Assembly (NCBI GenBank): GCA_046081125.1
Contig: JBJTVH010000068.1
Span: 1-64,000 of the forward strand
Origin: JBEIFW01 sp046081125
GTDB lineage: Bacteria > Actinomycetota > Acidimicrobiia > Acidimicrobiales > Ilumatobacteraceae
DNA length: 64,000 nucleotides
Direction: 5' to 3'
Shown here one piece after another: positions 42,636 to 51,723 of this stretch. The position numbers and the translations under genes were made by a program. Positions within the stretch are counted from its first letter, which is position 1. Each line of letters starts with the position of its first letter. Under the pieces are notes generated by a model that did no database searches, had not been told where the DNA came from, and was given only the letters and a program-made list of their open reading frames with translations.

Positions 42636-44128
42636 AGCCGACCGGCCCAGATGGCGCGACGTCGCGACGACGGGTCGTTGGTGATCCGGCACTCGAGGTC
42701 GAGATGGAGCGTCGTACGGTCAATCTCGTCGTAGGGCGCCCAGGCCGGGATCCGGTCGTGCTGCGGGTTCCCGCTGCGGGCGAACGCGATCCATGCCTGG
42801 TGCATTGCGTCGGCGAGGGCGGCGGGTGGTCCGTCACCGGTGAACAGCGCAACGCCCTTGCGGTCGAGGGTGTGGAACACGAACGGGATCTCCAGCGCGT
42901 GGCACGACCCGAGCCGACCACCGAAGGCGCTCGACGCCCAGTCGAACTGGTAGAGCCAGGTCGCGTCGGGACGTTGACGGGCGTGGGCCTCGACCAGCCG
43001 CACGGCTGGGATGCGGAACGCCCGGTCGGTCATCACCGCCGACCAGATGGCGTCGTGGTCCGCGGTGTCGGCCGACTCGCGGTAGATCGCCATCAGTTCG
43101 TGCGGATCCTCGACCAGACGACCGAGCCGGCGCAGCAACGCCGCCTCGTCGGCCGGGCTGCGCCCCATGAGCGCGAACAGGTTCCACTCGTCCCGGTTGG
43201 TGCCGGTCAGCAACGGCACCGGCGCCGACCGGCCCGCCCGGATCGCGTCGAGCGGCGCCTCCGGCAGGAACGCACCGTCGACCACCGGACAGAACGGCAG
43301 CGCCAGGCCGGTGTCGTCGTTGGATGCGGCCCGGGCTTGGGCCACCTCGACCGCCGCCGCCAACTGCGCCTCGAGGAGCGCCTCTGCCGGCACCGACCGC
43401 AGGCCGGCCACCCCGCGCACGCCGAGCCGGGACTCGATCCGCTCGGTGACCTCGGCCGCCCGGTCCGGGTCCTGTGTGTGGTGCGCCGCCCCCGACTGCG
43501 GGACCGCCTTGTGGAACAGGCCTCGGGCCGACGGCACGGCAAGCAGCGTCGCCACCGACATCCCGCCGGCCGACTCCCCGAACACGGTCACGTTGCCGGG
43601 GTCGCCACCGAAGGCGGCGATGTTGTCCCGCACCCAGGCCAGCGCCGCGACCTGGTCGGCCAACCCCGGATTCGCGTCGGCGCCGGCGAGGTGCAGGAAC
43701 CCGAAGGCACCGAGCCGGTAGTTGATCGTCACGACGACGACGTCACCGTTGCGGCAGAACGCCGATCCGTCGTACCAGGGGATCGAGCCGGCCCCCGAGG
43801 TGAACCCGCCGCCGTGGATCCACACCAGCACCGGGCGTCGCCCGGCGTCGCACGCCGGGGTCTGGACGTTGAGGAACAGGCAGTCCTCCGACCAGTCCGG
43901 CGGGCCACCCCCGGCCATCGCCTCGGTTGCACCGACCCCTTGCGGGGCAACCTTCCCGAACGAGGTGGCCTCGCGCACCCCGGTCCAGCCCGGATGCGGG
44001 TGAGGGGCGCCGAAGCGCCGGTCGCCGACCGGCGCTTCGGCGTACGGGATGCCGGCGAACAAGGTGACACCGTCGCGGGCCCGGCCCGACAACCGGCCCG
44101 AGACGATCTCCACGATCGGGGCGCTCAT
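42632..44128 (-). CDS. Type-B carboxylesterase/lipase
   Basis: A 498-residue alpha/beta hydrolase of the carboxylesterase type B family. The oxyanion loop is HGGGF (105-109), SEDCLFLNV is a family signature, and the nucleophile is Ser186 in GESAGG; a Glu in GTNRDEWN and His in SCHALEIPFVF complete the triad. No signal peptide is visible, so it is likely cytoplasmic. The ATG is followed by APIVEIVSGRLSG, the normal domain start. Coupled to the downstream CaiB transferase by a 4-base overlap. Confidence 0.94.
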   Translation of the reverse strand: MSAPIVEIVSGRLSGRARDGVTLFAGIPYAEAPVGDRRFGAPHPHPGWTGVREATSFGKVAPQGVGATEAMAGGGPPDWSEDCLFLNVQTPACDAGRRPVLVWIHGGGFTSGAGSIPWYDGSAFCRNGDVVVVTINYRLGAFGFLHLAGADANPGLADQVAALAWVRDNIAAFGGDPGNVTVFGESAGGMSVATLLAVPSARGLFHKAVPQSGAAHHTQDPDRAAEVTERIESRLGVRGVAGLRSVPAEALLEAQLAAAVEVAQARAASNDDTGLALPFCPVVDGAFLPEAPLDAIRAGRSAPVPLLTGTNRDEWNLFALMGRSPADEAALLRRLGRLVEDPHELMAIYRESADTADHDAIWSAVMTDRAFRIPAVRLVEAHARQRPDATWLYQFDWASSAFGGRLGSCHALEIPFVFHTLDRKGVALFTGDGPPAALADAMHQAWIAFARSGNPQHDRIPAWAPYDEIDRTTLHLDLECRITNDPSSRRRAIWAGRL

Positions 44129-44147
44129 GATCCGATCCTTCCAGGAC

Positions 44148-46265
44148 TCAGCCCGTCAGCCGAACGCCCCGGCAATCGCGCAGGGCGAACGGACTTGCGG
44201 CCGGGCCGCCGGGGAACGACGTCTGCCCCGGAGTGCCCGCCGTACCCGAGGCCCCGGCGGTCGCCTGCCACGTGGCCGGCGGCACGACCGGGCACGAGCG
44301 CGCCACCACGGTCGACATGCGCCCGGTAGCGCCGGGCCCGCCCCCCGGACCGCCGCCCGGACCACCGCCCGGACCGCCGCCCGGACGGCCGCCCGGACCA
44401 CCGCCCGGACCGCCGGCCGGACCACCCCCACCACCGGGACCGCCCCGTCCGCCCGCCCCCCCGGACGCGAGCCAGAAGAACCGCACCCGGCCGCCATCGA
44501 TCAACTGCTGCAACGACTCGACGGTGAGGATCGGATCGCTCCCGGAGAATCCGCCCATGGCCATGACCGGCTCGCCGAACCCGATGATGATCGGCTGGGC
44601 CGGCGCAGCGCTCTCCACGGCGACCAACCATCGAGCCTCGCCCCGGTTGGCCCGCAGATACGCCACGAGCGCGCCCGTGTCGCCCGACGCGAACGGGAAC
44701 CCTCCGTTCGGTACGACCCCGCCGGCAGGAGCCGCACCGGCCGGCGCCCCCGACCGCACCGGCGTGGGGTAGGCGAACGGCATCGGGCCGTTGACCCCCG
44801 CCGCGAGCGCCGCCCGGGTCCACAACACCGGCGCCACGAGCAGCACCGCTGCGACCACCACCACTGCGGTGAGCACCCCACGAGAACCTACGCGGCGTGC
44901 CCACACCGCTGTCGCCCCGAGCGCCACCGCCACCGCTGCGCCAGCCACCACAGGACGCAGCCACGGCGACCACTCGACCGGATCGAGGATCACCCATTGC
45001 CCCCACCCCGTGGCGAGGACCGCAACCGGCAACAGCACCGCTCGGCGACGCCGCGCCGCAAGGTCCTCCCGCCATGACCCGACCGCCATGCCGACCAGAG
45101 CAGCCAGCGGCGGCCCGATGCCGGCGAGGTAGTACGGGTGCACGATCCCCTTCGTCACCGAAAACGCCCCGGCCGCGACGGCGAACCAGCCGCCGAACAC
45201 CACCAGCGCGCCGAGCCGTGCCGACGGGCGCAGGCCGAGCGACCACAGCAGGCCCACCGCCCCGATCAGGCCGAAGGGCACCAGCCAGCCGGCCTGCCCG
45301 CCGAGTTCGGCGTTGAACAGCCGCAGCGCGCCCGGATCGCCGCCGCCGAAACCGAGACCGCCGGGTCCGCCGGCGCCTCCCGGCCGCGCCGCCCCGCCCG
45401 GCACCTGCCCGCCCGGCGGGCCACCTGGCACCCGCCCACCGGGCGCCTGCCCGGCCGGGCCGGGGCCCATGGTGCCCTCGACCTGGTTGACCCCGTTGCG
45501 CTCGAACGCCAACTGGAACGCCGAGTTCGTCGGGCTCGATCCCACGTACGGGCGCGCGTCGGCCGGCGTCAGATCGACCAGCGCGAACCACCACAGCGCG
45601 GCCGCCGCCATCACGGCGGCTCCGACCGCGGCGTGCCCGAGCCGCACCCGCCACGACCGCGGCGCGCACCACACGTAGGCGATCAGGATCCCCGGCAGCA
45701 CCGGCACCCCGGCGAGCATCTTGGCCGTGACGGCCGACCCGCCGATCGCTGCTGCGGCCACCAGCCACCGCAGACGGCCCGTGTACACGGCCTGGACGGC
45801 AGCCACCGCCGCCGCCGTCATCACCAGAACCAGCACCGCATCGGTGTTGTTCGAGTGGGCGACCATCACGCTGATCGGGGTGACGGCCAACGCTGCGGCC
45901 GCAACCACGGCGGCAGTGCGACCCCACACCCGGGCCACTCCGACGTACACCAGCCCCACCGCCGCCGTGCTGGCCAGCATCCCCGGAAGCAGCACGGCCA
46001 AGGGCCGGTACCCGAGCACGGTGGTGAACACCACCTGGACCCAGAGCGACAGCGGCGGCTTGTCGACCGAGACGAACCCGCCCGGGTCGAAGCTGGCGTA
46101 CAGGAAGTCGTGCCAACTCGACCCCATCGATCGCACCGCTGCCGCGTAGTACGCGTTGCCCCACCCGGCGCGCGTCAACGCCCATCCGTTGGCCAGGGCC
46201 GCCACCGCCACCACCGGCATCGCCACGAGGTGCTGAGTTCCGTGCACCCGGATCCGACTAGCCAC
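44148..46265 (-). CDS. GT39/PMT-like membrane glycosyltransferase with Gly/Pro-rich loops
   Basis: A 705-residue polytopic protein. After the first helix comes NAYYAAAVRSMG, and FDPGGFVSVDKPPLSLWVQ is the acidic loop typical of bacterial ArnT/PMT-like enzymes in the GT39 class. About eleven more helices follow. Two glycine/proline-rich stretches are odd: residues about 270-300 and about 595-630. The C-terminal soluble domain (SDPILTVESLQQLIDGG and RFFWLAS) matches the usual tail. Such enzymes move a sugar from polyprenyl phosphate onto an exported lipid, glycan or protein. It lies 6 bases after the tsaD stop and may be cotranscribed. Confidence 0.82.
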   Translation of the reverse strand: MASRIRVHGTQHLVAMPVVAVAALANGWALTRAGWGNAYYAAAVRSMGSSWHDFLYASFDPGGFVSVDKPPLSLWVQVVFTTVLGYRPLAVLLPGMLASTAAVGLVYVGVARVWGRTAAVVAAAALAVTPISVMVAHSNNTDAVLVLVMTAAAVAAVQAVYTGRLRWLVAAAAIGGSAVTAKMLAGVPVLPGILIAYVWCAPRSWRVRLGHAAVGAAVMAAAALWWFALVDLTPADARPYVGSSPTNSAFQLAFERNGVNQVEGTMGPGPAGQAPGGRVPGGPPGGQVPGGAARPGGAGGPGGLGFGGGDPGALRLFNAELGGQAGWLVPFGLIGAVGLLWSLGLRPSARLGALVVFGGWFAVAAGAFSVTKGIVHPYYLAGIGPPLAALVGMAVGSWREDLAARRRRAVLLPVAVLATGWGQWVILDPVEWSPWLRPVVAGAAVAVALGATAVWARRVGSRGVLTAVVVVAAVLLVAPVLWTRAALAAGVNGPMPFAYPTPVRSGAPAGAAPAGGVVPNGGFPFASGDTGALVAYLRANRGEARWLVAVESAAPAQPIIIGFGEPVMAMGGFSGSDPILTVESLQQLIDGGRVRFFWLASGGAGGRGGPGGGGGPAGGPGGGPGGRPGGGPGGGPGGGPGGGPGATGRMSTVVARSCPVVPPATWQATAGASGTAGTPGQTSFPGGPAASPFALRDCRGVRLTG
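44341..44435. repeat. Degenerate 12-bp tandem repeats encoding a Gly/Pro segment
   Basis: Repeats of about CCGCCCGGACCG in plus-strand orientation encode a GGGPGG-type segment in the C-terminal part of the GT39-like protein. Copies differ by one or two bases. Repeat length variation between strains is likely. Confidence 0.8.
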
Positions 46266-46271
46266 GGTCGC

Positions 46272-47297
46272 TCAGAGCGCGATCGGCAGTGACAGGTTCG
46301 GATCGGCACCCGTGTCGAGCCGGTGCGGGCCATCGAGGCGCAACCGGTGCCATCCGGCCGCGGCGATCATCGCTGCGTTGTCCGTGCACATCGCCCGGCT
46401 CGGCAGGAAGCCGTGGATACCGTCGGCCGCGCAGGCGCCGAGGAACGACTCCCGCAACAGCGAGTTCGCCGCCACCCCGCCACCGAGCGCCATCGCCCGT
46501 GCCCCGACGGACCGGGCCGCTCGACGCGCCTTTGCGACCAGGACGTCGACGACCGCAGCCTGGAACGACGCCGCAATGTCGGCGGCCGCTGCGTCGGGGT
46601 GCTTGCGCACGTAGTTGATGACCGCGGTCTTCAGGCCCGAGAACGAGACGTCGAGCCCCTCGTCGAGCATCGCCCGCGGGAAGGCGATCGCCGTCGGGTC
46701 ACCGTCCATCGCGAGGCGATCGATGGCCGGACCACCCGGATACCCGAGCCCGAGGAACCGTGCGACCTTGTCGAAGGCCTCGCCGGCCGCGTCGTCGATG
46801 GTCTGTCCGAGCACCCGGTACCGGCCGTGGCCTTCCATGGCCACGAACATCGTGTGCCCGCCGGAGACGAGGAGCACCACGAGCGGGAACGACAGGCGGC
46901 GCTCCTCGAGGAAGCTCGCATAGAGATGGGCCTCGAGGTGGTTCACCCCCACGAAGGGCACGTCCCACACGAGCGAGTACGCCTTGGCGGCCGAAACCCC
47001 TACGAGCAGGGCACCGATCAAGCCGGGCCCGATGGTCGCTGCGACTGCGTCGATACGGTGCTCGGCGATCCCGGCTTCGACGATGGCCTGGGCCACGACG
47101 GGTGTCAGCAACTCGAGGTGCGCCCGGCTCGCGATCTCGGGCACGACCCCGCCGTAGCGGGCATGGAGGTCGACCTGCGACGACACGACCATCGACAGCA
47201 CGTCACCCCCGCCGAGCACCACGGCCGCCGAGGTCTCGTCGCAGCTCGTCTCGATGCCCAATACGACGGTCGAGGCATCGGGTACGACCGTGCGCAT
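46272..47297 (-). CDS. tsaD: tRNA threonylcarbamoyladenosine synthase component TsaD
   Basis: A 341-residue ASKHA-fold protein that transfers threonylcarbamoyl to A37 of ANN-decoding tRNAs. It has LGIETSCDETSAAVV, GGVVPEIASRAHLE, the metal-binding VNHLEAH, LVSGGHT and LGGGVAANSLLR. All are intact. The ATG shares one base with the rimI stop (TGATG). It is part of the nnr-alr-tsaE-tsaB-rimI-tsaD run, so TsaB, TsaE and TsaD are encoded together; TsaC is not in the window. Confidence 0.96.
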   Translation of the reverse strand: MRTVVPDASTVVLGIETSCDETSAAVVLGGGDVLSMVVSSQVDLHARYGGVVPEIASRAHLELLTPVVAQAIVEAGIAEHRIDAVAATIGPGLIGALLVGVSAAKAYSLVWDVPFVGVNHLEAHLYASFLEERRLSFPLVVLLVSGGHTMFVAMEGHGRYRVLGQTIDDAAGEAFDKVARFLGLGYPGGPAIDRLAMDGDPTAIAFPRAMLDEGLDVSFSGLKTAVINYVRKHPDAAAADIAASFQAAVVDVLVAKARRAARSVGARAMALGGGVAANSLLRESFLGACAADGIHGFLPSRAMCTDNAAMIAAAGWHRLRLDGPHRLDTGADPNLSLPIAL

Positions 47298-47863
47298 CAG
47301 CGGTCTCCCCGCGCGCTGTCGACCCATTGCGTCATGCCCGGGACGCCGGCCAGCAGCGCGTCGAGCCGTTCGCCGTACTCCGGCCCGTCGACGTCGTGCG
47401 CCCACATGACGATCGCGTCCTCCGTGTTTTCGTAGTAGCGCTGCCGAATCCCGGCCGGAGCGAATTTGAAGCGCCGATACATCGCCTGCGCCGCCACATT
47501 CGACACCCGCACCTCGAGGGTGAGCGCCGTGCAGCCGTTGGCGCGCGCCCACCACGCCAGGGTGCACAGCAGGCGGGTGCCGACATGGTGACGGTGCCAT
47601 TCGGGGTCGACGGCGATGTTCGTGACATGGCCCTCGTCGAGGGTCCGCATCAATCCCGCGTACCCGACGAGCGTGCGTCCGACCCAGGCCCCGATGTAGT
47701 GACGCGTACCGTCCACGATCCCGAGTTCACCCTGGAAGACCCCAGGGGTCCACGGCTTGGGGTACACCTGCCGTTCGATGCGCATCACGCGGCGCAGGTG
47801 GCGCCGGCGCAGCGGCGCGATGCGCACGGTCGAGGCTTCGGCGGGAGCGCCGAGCACCTTCAT
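47297..47863 (-). CDS. rimI: Ribosomal-protein-alanine N-acetyltransferase RimI
   Basis: A 188-residue GNAT acetyltransferase. The acetyl-CoA loop is in DPEWHRHHVGTRLL (equivalent to the Q/RxxGxG/A motif), with LEVRVSNVAAQAMYRRFKF as the family-typical C-terminal half. RimI acetylates the N-terminus of ribosomal protein S18. The ATG at 47863 has GAGGGG six bases upstream and lies 10 bases after the tsaB stop. The N-terminus has about 30 extra residues before the fold, and the C-terminus an extra helix ending in GVPGMTQWVDSARGDR. Its place between tsaB and tsaD is the common actinobacterial order. Confidence 0.92.
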   Translation of the reverse strand: MKVLGAPAEASTVRIAPLRRRHLRRVMRIERQVYPKPWTPGVFQGELGIVDGTRHYIGAWVGRTLVGYAGLMRTLDEGHVTNIAVDPEWHRHHVGTRLLCTLAWWARANGCTALTLEVRVSNVAAQAMYRRFKFAPAGIRQRYYENTEDAIVMWAHDVDGPEYGERLDALLAGVPGMTQWVDSARGDR

Positions 47864-47873
47864 CGCCGTCCCC

Positions 47874-48581
47874 TCATCCCCGGTGGCGCCCGTCTCGGGT
47901 GACCCAGTTGATCTCGGCGTCGGGCTTGCGGAGGTAGAGCGGCTCGAGCCGTTCGGGGCTGGTCCAGTCCTCCCGCAGCGCCCGGGCGTGTGCGAGCTGC
48001 ACGAGCGGGGCCGCCGACGGGTGGGCGAGGAACTGCTCGGCGAACTCGATCCGTGGGCCGTCCTCGAGCTCGCGCCGGTAGCGCAGTGCGCCGTCGCCGA
48101 CCGCAAGGGTGTCCTCGTTGGTCACGAGAAGGTCGGCCACCAGGTCGGCCGGGGTACCGACCGTGTACGGGCTAACCCGCTGCACGCCTCCCGGCACGGT
48201 GCGGTAGAGCGCCCAGAACACCTCGCCGCGGCGGGCATCGATCACCGCGGCGATCAATTTCGGCGAGCGCCGGACGGGGAACGCAAGCAGGTCGAGGCTG
48301 GGGATCCCGATGATCGGGACCCGCAGCGCATGGGCCAGCGCCTTTGCCGTCGCCATTCCCACCCGCAACCCGGTGAACAAGCCCGGCCCAATGTCGACGG
48401 CGATGCAGCCGATCTCGTCGAGTTGGACGTCGGCCTGCCGACACAGCACGTCGATCTCGGGGGCGAGCAGTTCCGCGTGGCGACGGCCACGGGTGGTCTC
48501 GTTGAGCCCGAGCACGCCCTCGTGGCCGCCGATCGCACACCCCACTCGGGCCGTTGCGGTTTCGATGCCGAGGATCAGCAT
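47874..48581 (-). CDS. tsaB: tRNA threonylcarbamoyladenosine synthase component TsaB
   Basis: A 235-residue inactive TsaD paralogue that scaffolds the TsaBDE complex. Signatures are MLILGIETATARVGCAIGG, RHAELLAPEI and VDIGPGLFTGLRVGMATAKALA. The ATG overlaps the tsaE stop by 7 bases. The last 15 residues continue beyond the usual domain (EINWVTRDGRHRG). It belongs to the same coupled operon as tsaE, rimI and tsaD. Confidence 0.94.
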   Translation of the reverse strand: MLILGIETATARVGCAIGGHEGVLGLNETTRGRRHAELLAPEIDVLCRQADVQLDEIGCIAVDIGPGLFTGLRVGMATAKALAHALRVPIIGIPSLDLLAFPVRRSPKLIAAVIDARRGEVFWALYRTVPGGVQRVSPYTVGTPADLVADLLVTNEDTLAVGDGALRYRRELEDGPRIEFAEQFLAHPSAAPLVQLAHARALREDWTSPERLEPLYLRKPDAEINWVTRDGRHRG

Positions 48582-49099
48582 TCGCCGCCGTCCTCGGCCC
48601 ATTGCAGGCCCCACAGGGTGACGGCCTCGGCGAGCGCCGATTCGCGAGCCGCCCAGCGCCGACCCGACGGGGCCAACTGGATCAGACGGACCGCATCGTC
48701 ATCCTCGGGGGCGGCGTACGAGAGCCGCACCTCGAGCCGGTCGGTCGGGAGGCGGGAGGCGACGGCGTCGCCCCACTCGATGACCGTGACGGCATCGTCG
48801 TCGAGCAACTCGCCGACGGCGAGATCGTCGAACTCGCCGAGATGGTCGAGGCGGTAGACGTCGAGATGGTGCAGCAACAACGCGCCGGCCTCGTACGTGC
48901 GCACCAGCGTGAAGGTGGGACTGGTGACCGGCTCGATCACACCGAGTGCGGCAGCGAGCCCCTGCACGAACGCCGTCTTTCCCGCACCGAGGTCGCCCAC
49001 GAGAAGCACGAGATCGCCGCCGCGGACCACCCGGGCGACCGCTGCGGCCAAGGCTCGGGTGGCGTCCACCGACGGGGAGCGCACGACCGGGACGGACAC
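48575..49099 (-). CDS. tsaE: tRNA threonylcarbamoyladenosine ATPase TsaE
   Basis: A 174-residue P-loop ATPase. The Walker A motif GDLGAGKT is at 35-42, followed by SPTFTLVRTYE, and the acidic HLDVYRLDHLGEFDDL with VTVIEWGD, both hallmark TsaE segments. It drives product release in threonylcarbamoyl transfer. A GTG is chosen 28 bases after the alr stop; a longer in-frame start would overlap alr. The C-terminus has an additional segment (GRRWAARESALAEAVTLW) beyond the core. Confidence 0.93.
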   Translation of the reverse strand: MSVPVVRSPSVDATRALAAAVARVVRGGDLVLLVGDLGAGKTAFVQGLAAALGVIEPVTSPTFTLVRTYEAGALLLHHLDVYRLDHLGEFDDLAVGELLDDDAVTVIEWGDAVASRLPTDRLEVRLSYAAPEDDDAVRLIQLAPSGRRWAARESALAEAVTLWGLQWAEDGGEC

Positions 49100-49127
49100 G
49101 GGGAACGATCGTACCGGCGCCGTACCG

Positions 49128-50237
49128 TCACTCCCGGTACCGCCGGGGCACACGCGCCGACATCCCGCACACGATCTCGTACCCGATGGTGCCCAGGCGC
49201 TCGGCCCACTCGGCGGCACGGATCTCTTCGTCGCCCTGCCGGCCGATCAGGACCGCTTCGTCGCCGATCGCCACCTCGTCGTCGCCGAGGTCGACCATCA
49301 GCTGGTCCATCGTGACGACACCGACGATCGGGCGACGCCGACCGCCGATGAGCACGACACCTCCGGTGGAGGAGAGCCGCCGGGGAACGCCATCGGCGTA
49401 CCCGATCGGCAGGGTGGCCACCGTCGTGTCACGGCCAAAGGTGTGGCGCAGCCCGTAGGAGATCCGGTCGCCGGCCGCCCGCCGCTGCCGGTGGGACACC
49501 TTGGCCCGCAACGACAGCACCGGCTCGAGATCGGACACCCAGGGACCCACGCCGGGTCCGGGGCTGATGCCGTAGAGCGCGATCCCCACCCGCACGACGT
49601 CGTGTCGGGCGGCCGGGTGGGCGAGCGCGCCCGCCGAGTTCGCCGCATGGACGAGCACACCGGCCGGTACCGACCGCCGCACCGTGGCGAACGTCGCCAA
49701 TTGCTGCCCGGTGTAGGGGTCGTCGGGTTCGTCGGCCACCGCGAGGTGGGTCGCCACACCGGCGAGCGCCAACCCGGGGCTGGCCTCGATCCGCTCGATC
49801 AAGCCGGCGGCGTCGGCCGGGTGGCACCCCACCCGGTGCATGCCGGTGTCCACCTTCAGGTGCACCGGGTATCCGACCTTCGTCCGGCGTTGCGCCGCCT
49901 GGTTGGCCGCCTCGACGGCCGTCGCGGAGTACACGGTGAGCGCGAGGTCGTGCTCGACCGCTTCGTCGAGTTGCTCGGGTGGTTGCTCCGACAGCACGAG
50001 GATCGGCCCGCCCACCCCGGCCCGCCGCAGCGCCACTCCCTCCTGGACCAGCGCAACGCACAGCCCGGTCGCCCCGGCAGCCTGCGCCGCTCGGGCCACG
50101 CGCAGCGCCCCATGGCCGTAACCGTCCGCCTTGACGACGGCCCACACCCCGGCCGGCTGCGCGGCGGCGCGCATCCGGACCACGTTGCGGGCGACGGCAC
50201 CGAGGTCGATCTCGGCCCAGGCCCACCGCTCGGTCAC
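49128..50237 (-). CDS. alr: Alanine racemase
   Basis: A 369-residue fold-type III PLP enzyme that makes D-alanine for peptidoglycan. PLP Lys36 is in VVKADGYGHGA, and the second catalytic base Tyr is in DRISYGLRHTF. TMDQLMVDLGD is the usual late signature. The GTG start overlaps the nnr stop as GTGA. In actinobacteria alr often lies just upstream of tsaE, as here. Confidence 0.96.
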   Translation of the reverse strand: MTERWAWAEIDLGAVARNVVRMRAAAQPAGVWAVVKADGYGHGALRVARAAQAAGATGLCVALVQEGVALRRAGVGGPILVLSEQPPEQLDEAVEHDLALTVYSATAVEAANQAAQRRTKVGYPVHLKVDTGMHRVGCHPADAAGLIERIEASPGLALAGVATHLAVADEPDDPYTGQQLATFATVRRSVPAGVLVHAANSAGALAHPAARHDVVRVGIALYGISPGPGVGPWVSDLEPVLSLRAKVSHRQRRAAGDRISYGLRHTFGRDTTVATLPIGYADGVPRRLSSTGGVVLIGGRRRPIVGVVTMDQLMVDLGDDEVAIGDEAVLIGRQGDEEIRAAEWAERLGTIGYEIVCGMSARVPRRYRE

Positions 50238-51604
50238 GGCTCGGCCCAGACCTCGGGGATCAGGTCCGGGAGGTCGCCGGCGACGAACCCCCGCGCCGGG
50301 CCGAGTCGGGCAGCCGACCCGTGGACCCAGGCACCGGCCGCCGCCGCCGGGGTCGCCGCGACCCGCTGTGCCAGAAAGGCGCCGATGATGCCGGCGAGCA
50401 CGTCGCCGGTCCCGGCGGTCGCCAGGCGCTGGTCACCTGCGGTCACCACGGCGACGTGGCCGCCCGGGTCGGCGACAAGCGTCGACGGGCCTTTCAGCAA
50501 CACGACGCAACCGGAGGCGACGGCGAAGTCGCGGACGGCCTCGACACGGTCCGTGCCGACCCGGCCCCCCCGCAGCAGCGCGAACTCGCCGTCGTGCGGG
50601 GTCAGCACCGTCGGCGCCGGTCGCTGCCGCAGGATCGACAGCGCGCCGTCGGTTCCCCAGGCGAGCGCGAACAACGCATCGGCGTCGACCACGAGCGGCA
50701 CGGGGGCCTTGGCGACGAACTCCCGGATGCTCGACACGGTCCCGTCGGCCCGACCGAGCCCAGGACCGACGACGACGGCATGGAACCGCTCCACCTGACC
50801 GAGCGCCTCCGCCGCCCAGAACGGCACCCCGAGCGGATGGCGGACGGCCTCCTCCGGCGCCGTCGGATCGGCCGCAACCCCGGGTGAGGACAGCCGGACC
50901 ATCCCCGCACCCGCCCGCTGCGCCGCACGCCCCGTCAGATGCGCGGCCCCGATCATCCCGCCGCTCCCGGCGATCACCCAGACCGCCGAGCGCCACTTGT
51001 TGTGGTCGATGCTGCGATCCGGCGCCCACGCCACGACGTCCGAGCGCTGGACGAGATGCATCCGCGCTCCCGTGGCGGGCAGGCCGATGTCGACGACCTC
51101 GACCGGTCCGGCCAACGATGACCCGGGCGGGAGGACCAGCCCCGGCTTCAAGGCCACGAAGCACACGGTTCGTTCGGCCGCCAGGACCCGGCCGCGCACC
51201 TCGCCCGTGAGCCCGTCGACCCCCGACGGGATGTCGACGGCGAGGATCCGGGTTCCTGGTGTGACGGCCGGCGCATCCCAGGTCCCCCGGAAGCCGGTTC
51301 CGTAGGCGGCATCAATGACCAGGTCACACGACGGCAGGGTGGGTGGGGCTACCCCCGCCTCCACCACCTGCACCCGCACGCCCCGGCGGCTCAACCACGT
51401 TCCGGCGACCCGGCCGTCGGCACCGTTGTTCCCGGTGCCAGCCAGCACGACCACCCGCCGGCCGTAGCCGCCACCGAGCATCCGCAGAGCGGTCCGGCCG
51501 GCCGCCGCACCGGCTCGGGCGATCAGCACGTCGGCGGCGACGGGAGCGGCGGCGTCGATCGCCCGCATCTGGTCGGGAGTCACGATCGGCAACACAACGA
51601 GCAC
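50234..51604 (-). CDS. nnr: Bifunctional NAD(P)HX epimerase/dehydratase
   Basis: A fusion of about 456 residues repairing hydrated NAD(P)H. The N-terminal epimerase half has MRAIDAAAP, the GTGNNGADG loop and DIPSGVDGLTGEV. The C-terminal ADP-dependent dehydratase half (ribokinase-like) has IAGSGGMIGAAHLTGRAAQRAGAG, VVGPGLGR, VLTPHDGEFALL and TAGTGDVLAGIIGAFL. Two close GTG starts are possible; 51604 is used, and 51595 would give VLPIVTPDQM, near the family norm. First gene of the run nnr-alr-tsaEB-rimI-tsaD and the likely operon promoter position. The divergent phosphatase-fusion gene lies 119 bases away. Confidence 0.94.
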   Translation of the reverse strand: MLVVLPIVTPDQMRAIDAAAPVAADVLIARAGAAAGRTALRMLGGGYGRRVVVLAGTGNNGADGRVAGTWLSRRGVRVQVVEAGVAPPTLPSCDLVIDAAYGTGFRGTWDAPAVTPGTRILAVDIPSGVDGLTGEVRGRVLAAERTVCFVALKPGLVLPPGSSLAGPVEVVDIGLPATGARMHLVQRSDVVAWAPDRSIDHNKWRSAVWVIAGSGGMIGAAHLTGRAAQRAGAGMVRLSSPGVAADPTAPEEAVRHPLGVPFWAAEALGQVERFHAVVVGPGLGRADGTVSSIREFVAKAPVPLVVDADALFALAWGTDGALSILRQRPAPTVLTPHDGEFALLRGGRVGTDRVEAVRDFAVASGCVVLLKGPSTLVADPGGHVAVVTAGDQRLATAGTGDVLAGIIGAFLAQRVAATPAAAAGAWVHGSAARLGPARGFVAGDLPDLIPEVWAEP

Positions 51605-51723
51605 GCTAGGCGGTGGCCGCCTGCGGTCGGACACCACGGGCGCCCTTCAGTTCGCTGCAGGGAACCGGCAAGGTCCGTCGAGGGTCCAGCCGTTGGCCCG
51701 ACCACTCTTAGTAGTCTCCGCCC

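Noticed and set aside
44341..44435. GC-rich tandem repeats considered as a replication or structural element
   Set aside because: They are in frame within the glycosyltransferase and encode a Gly/Pro segment.
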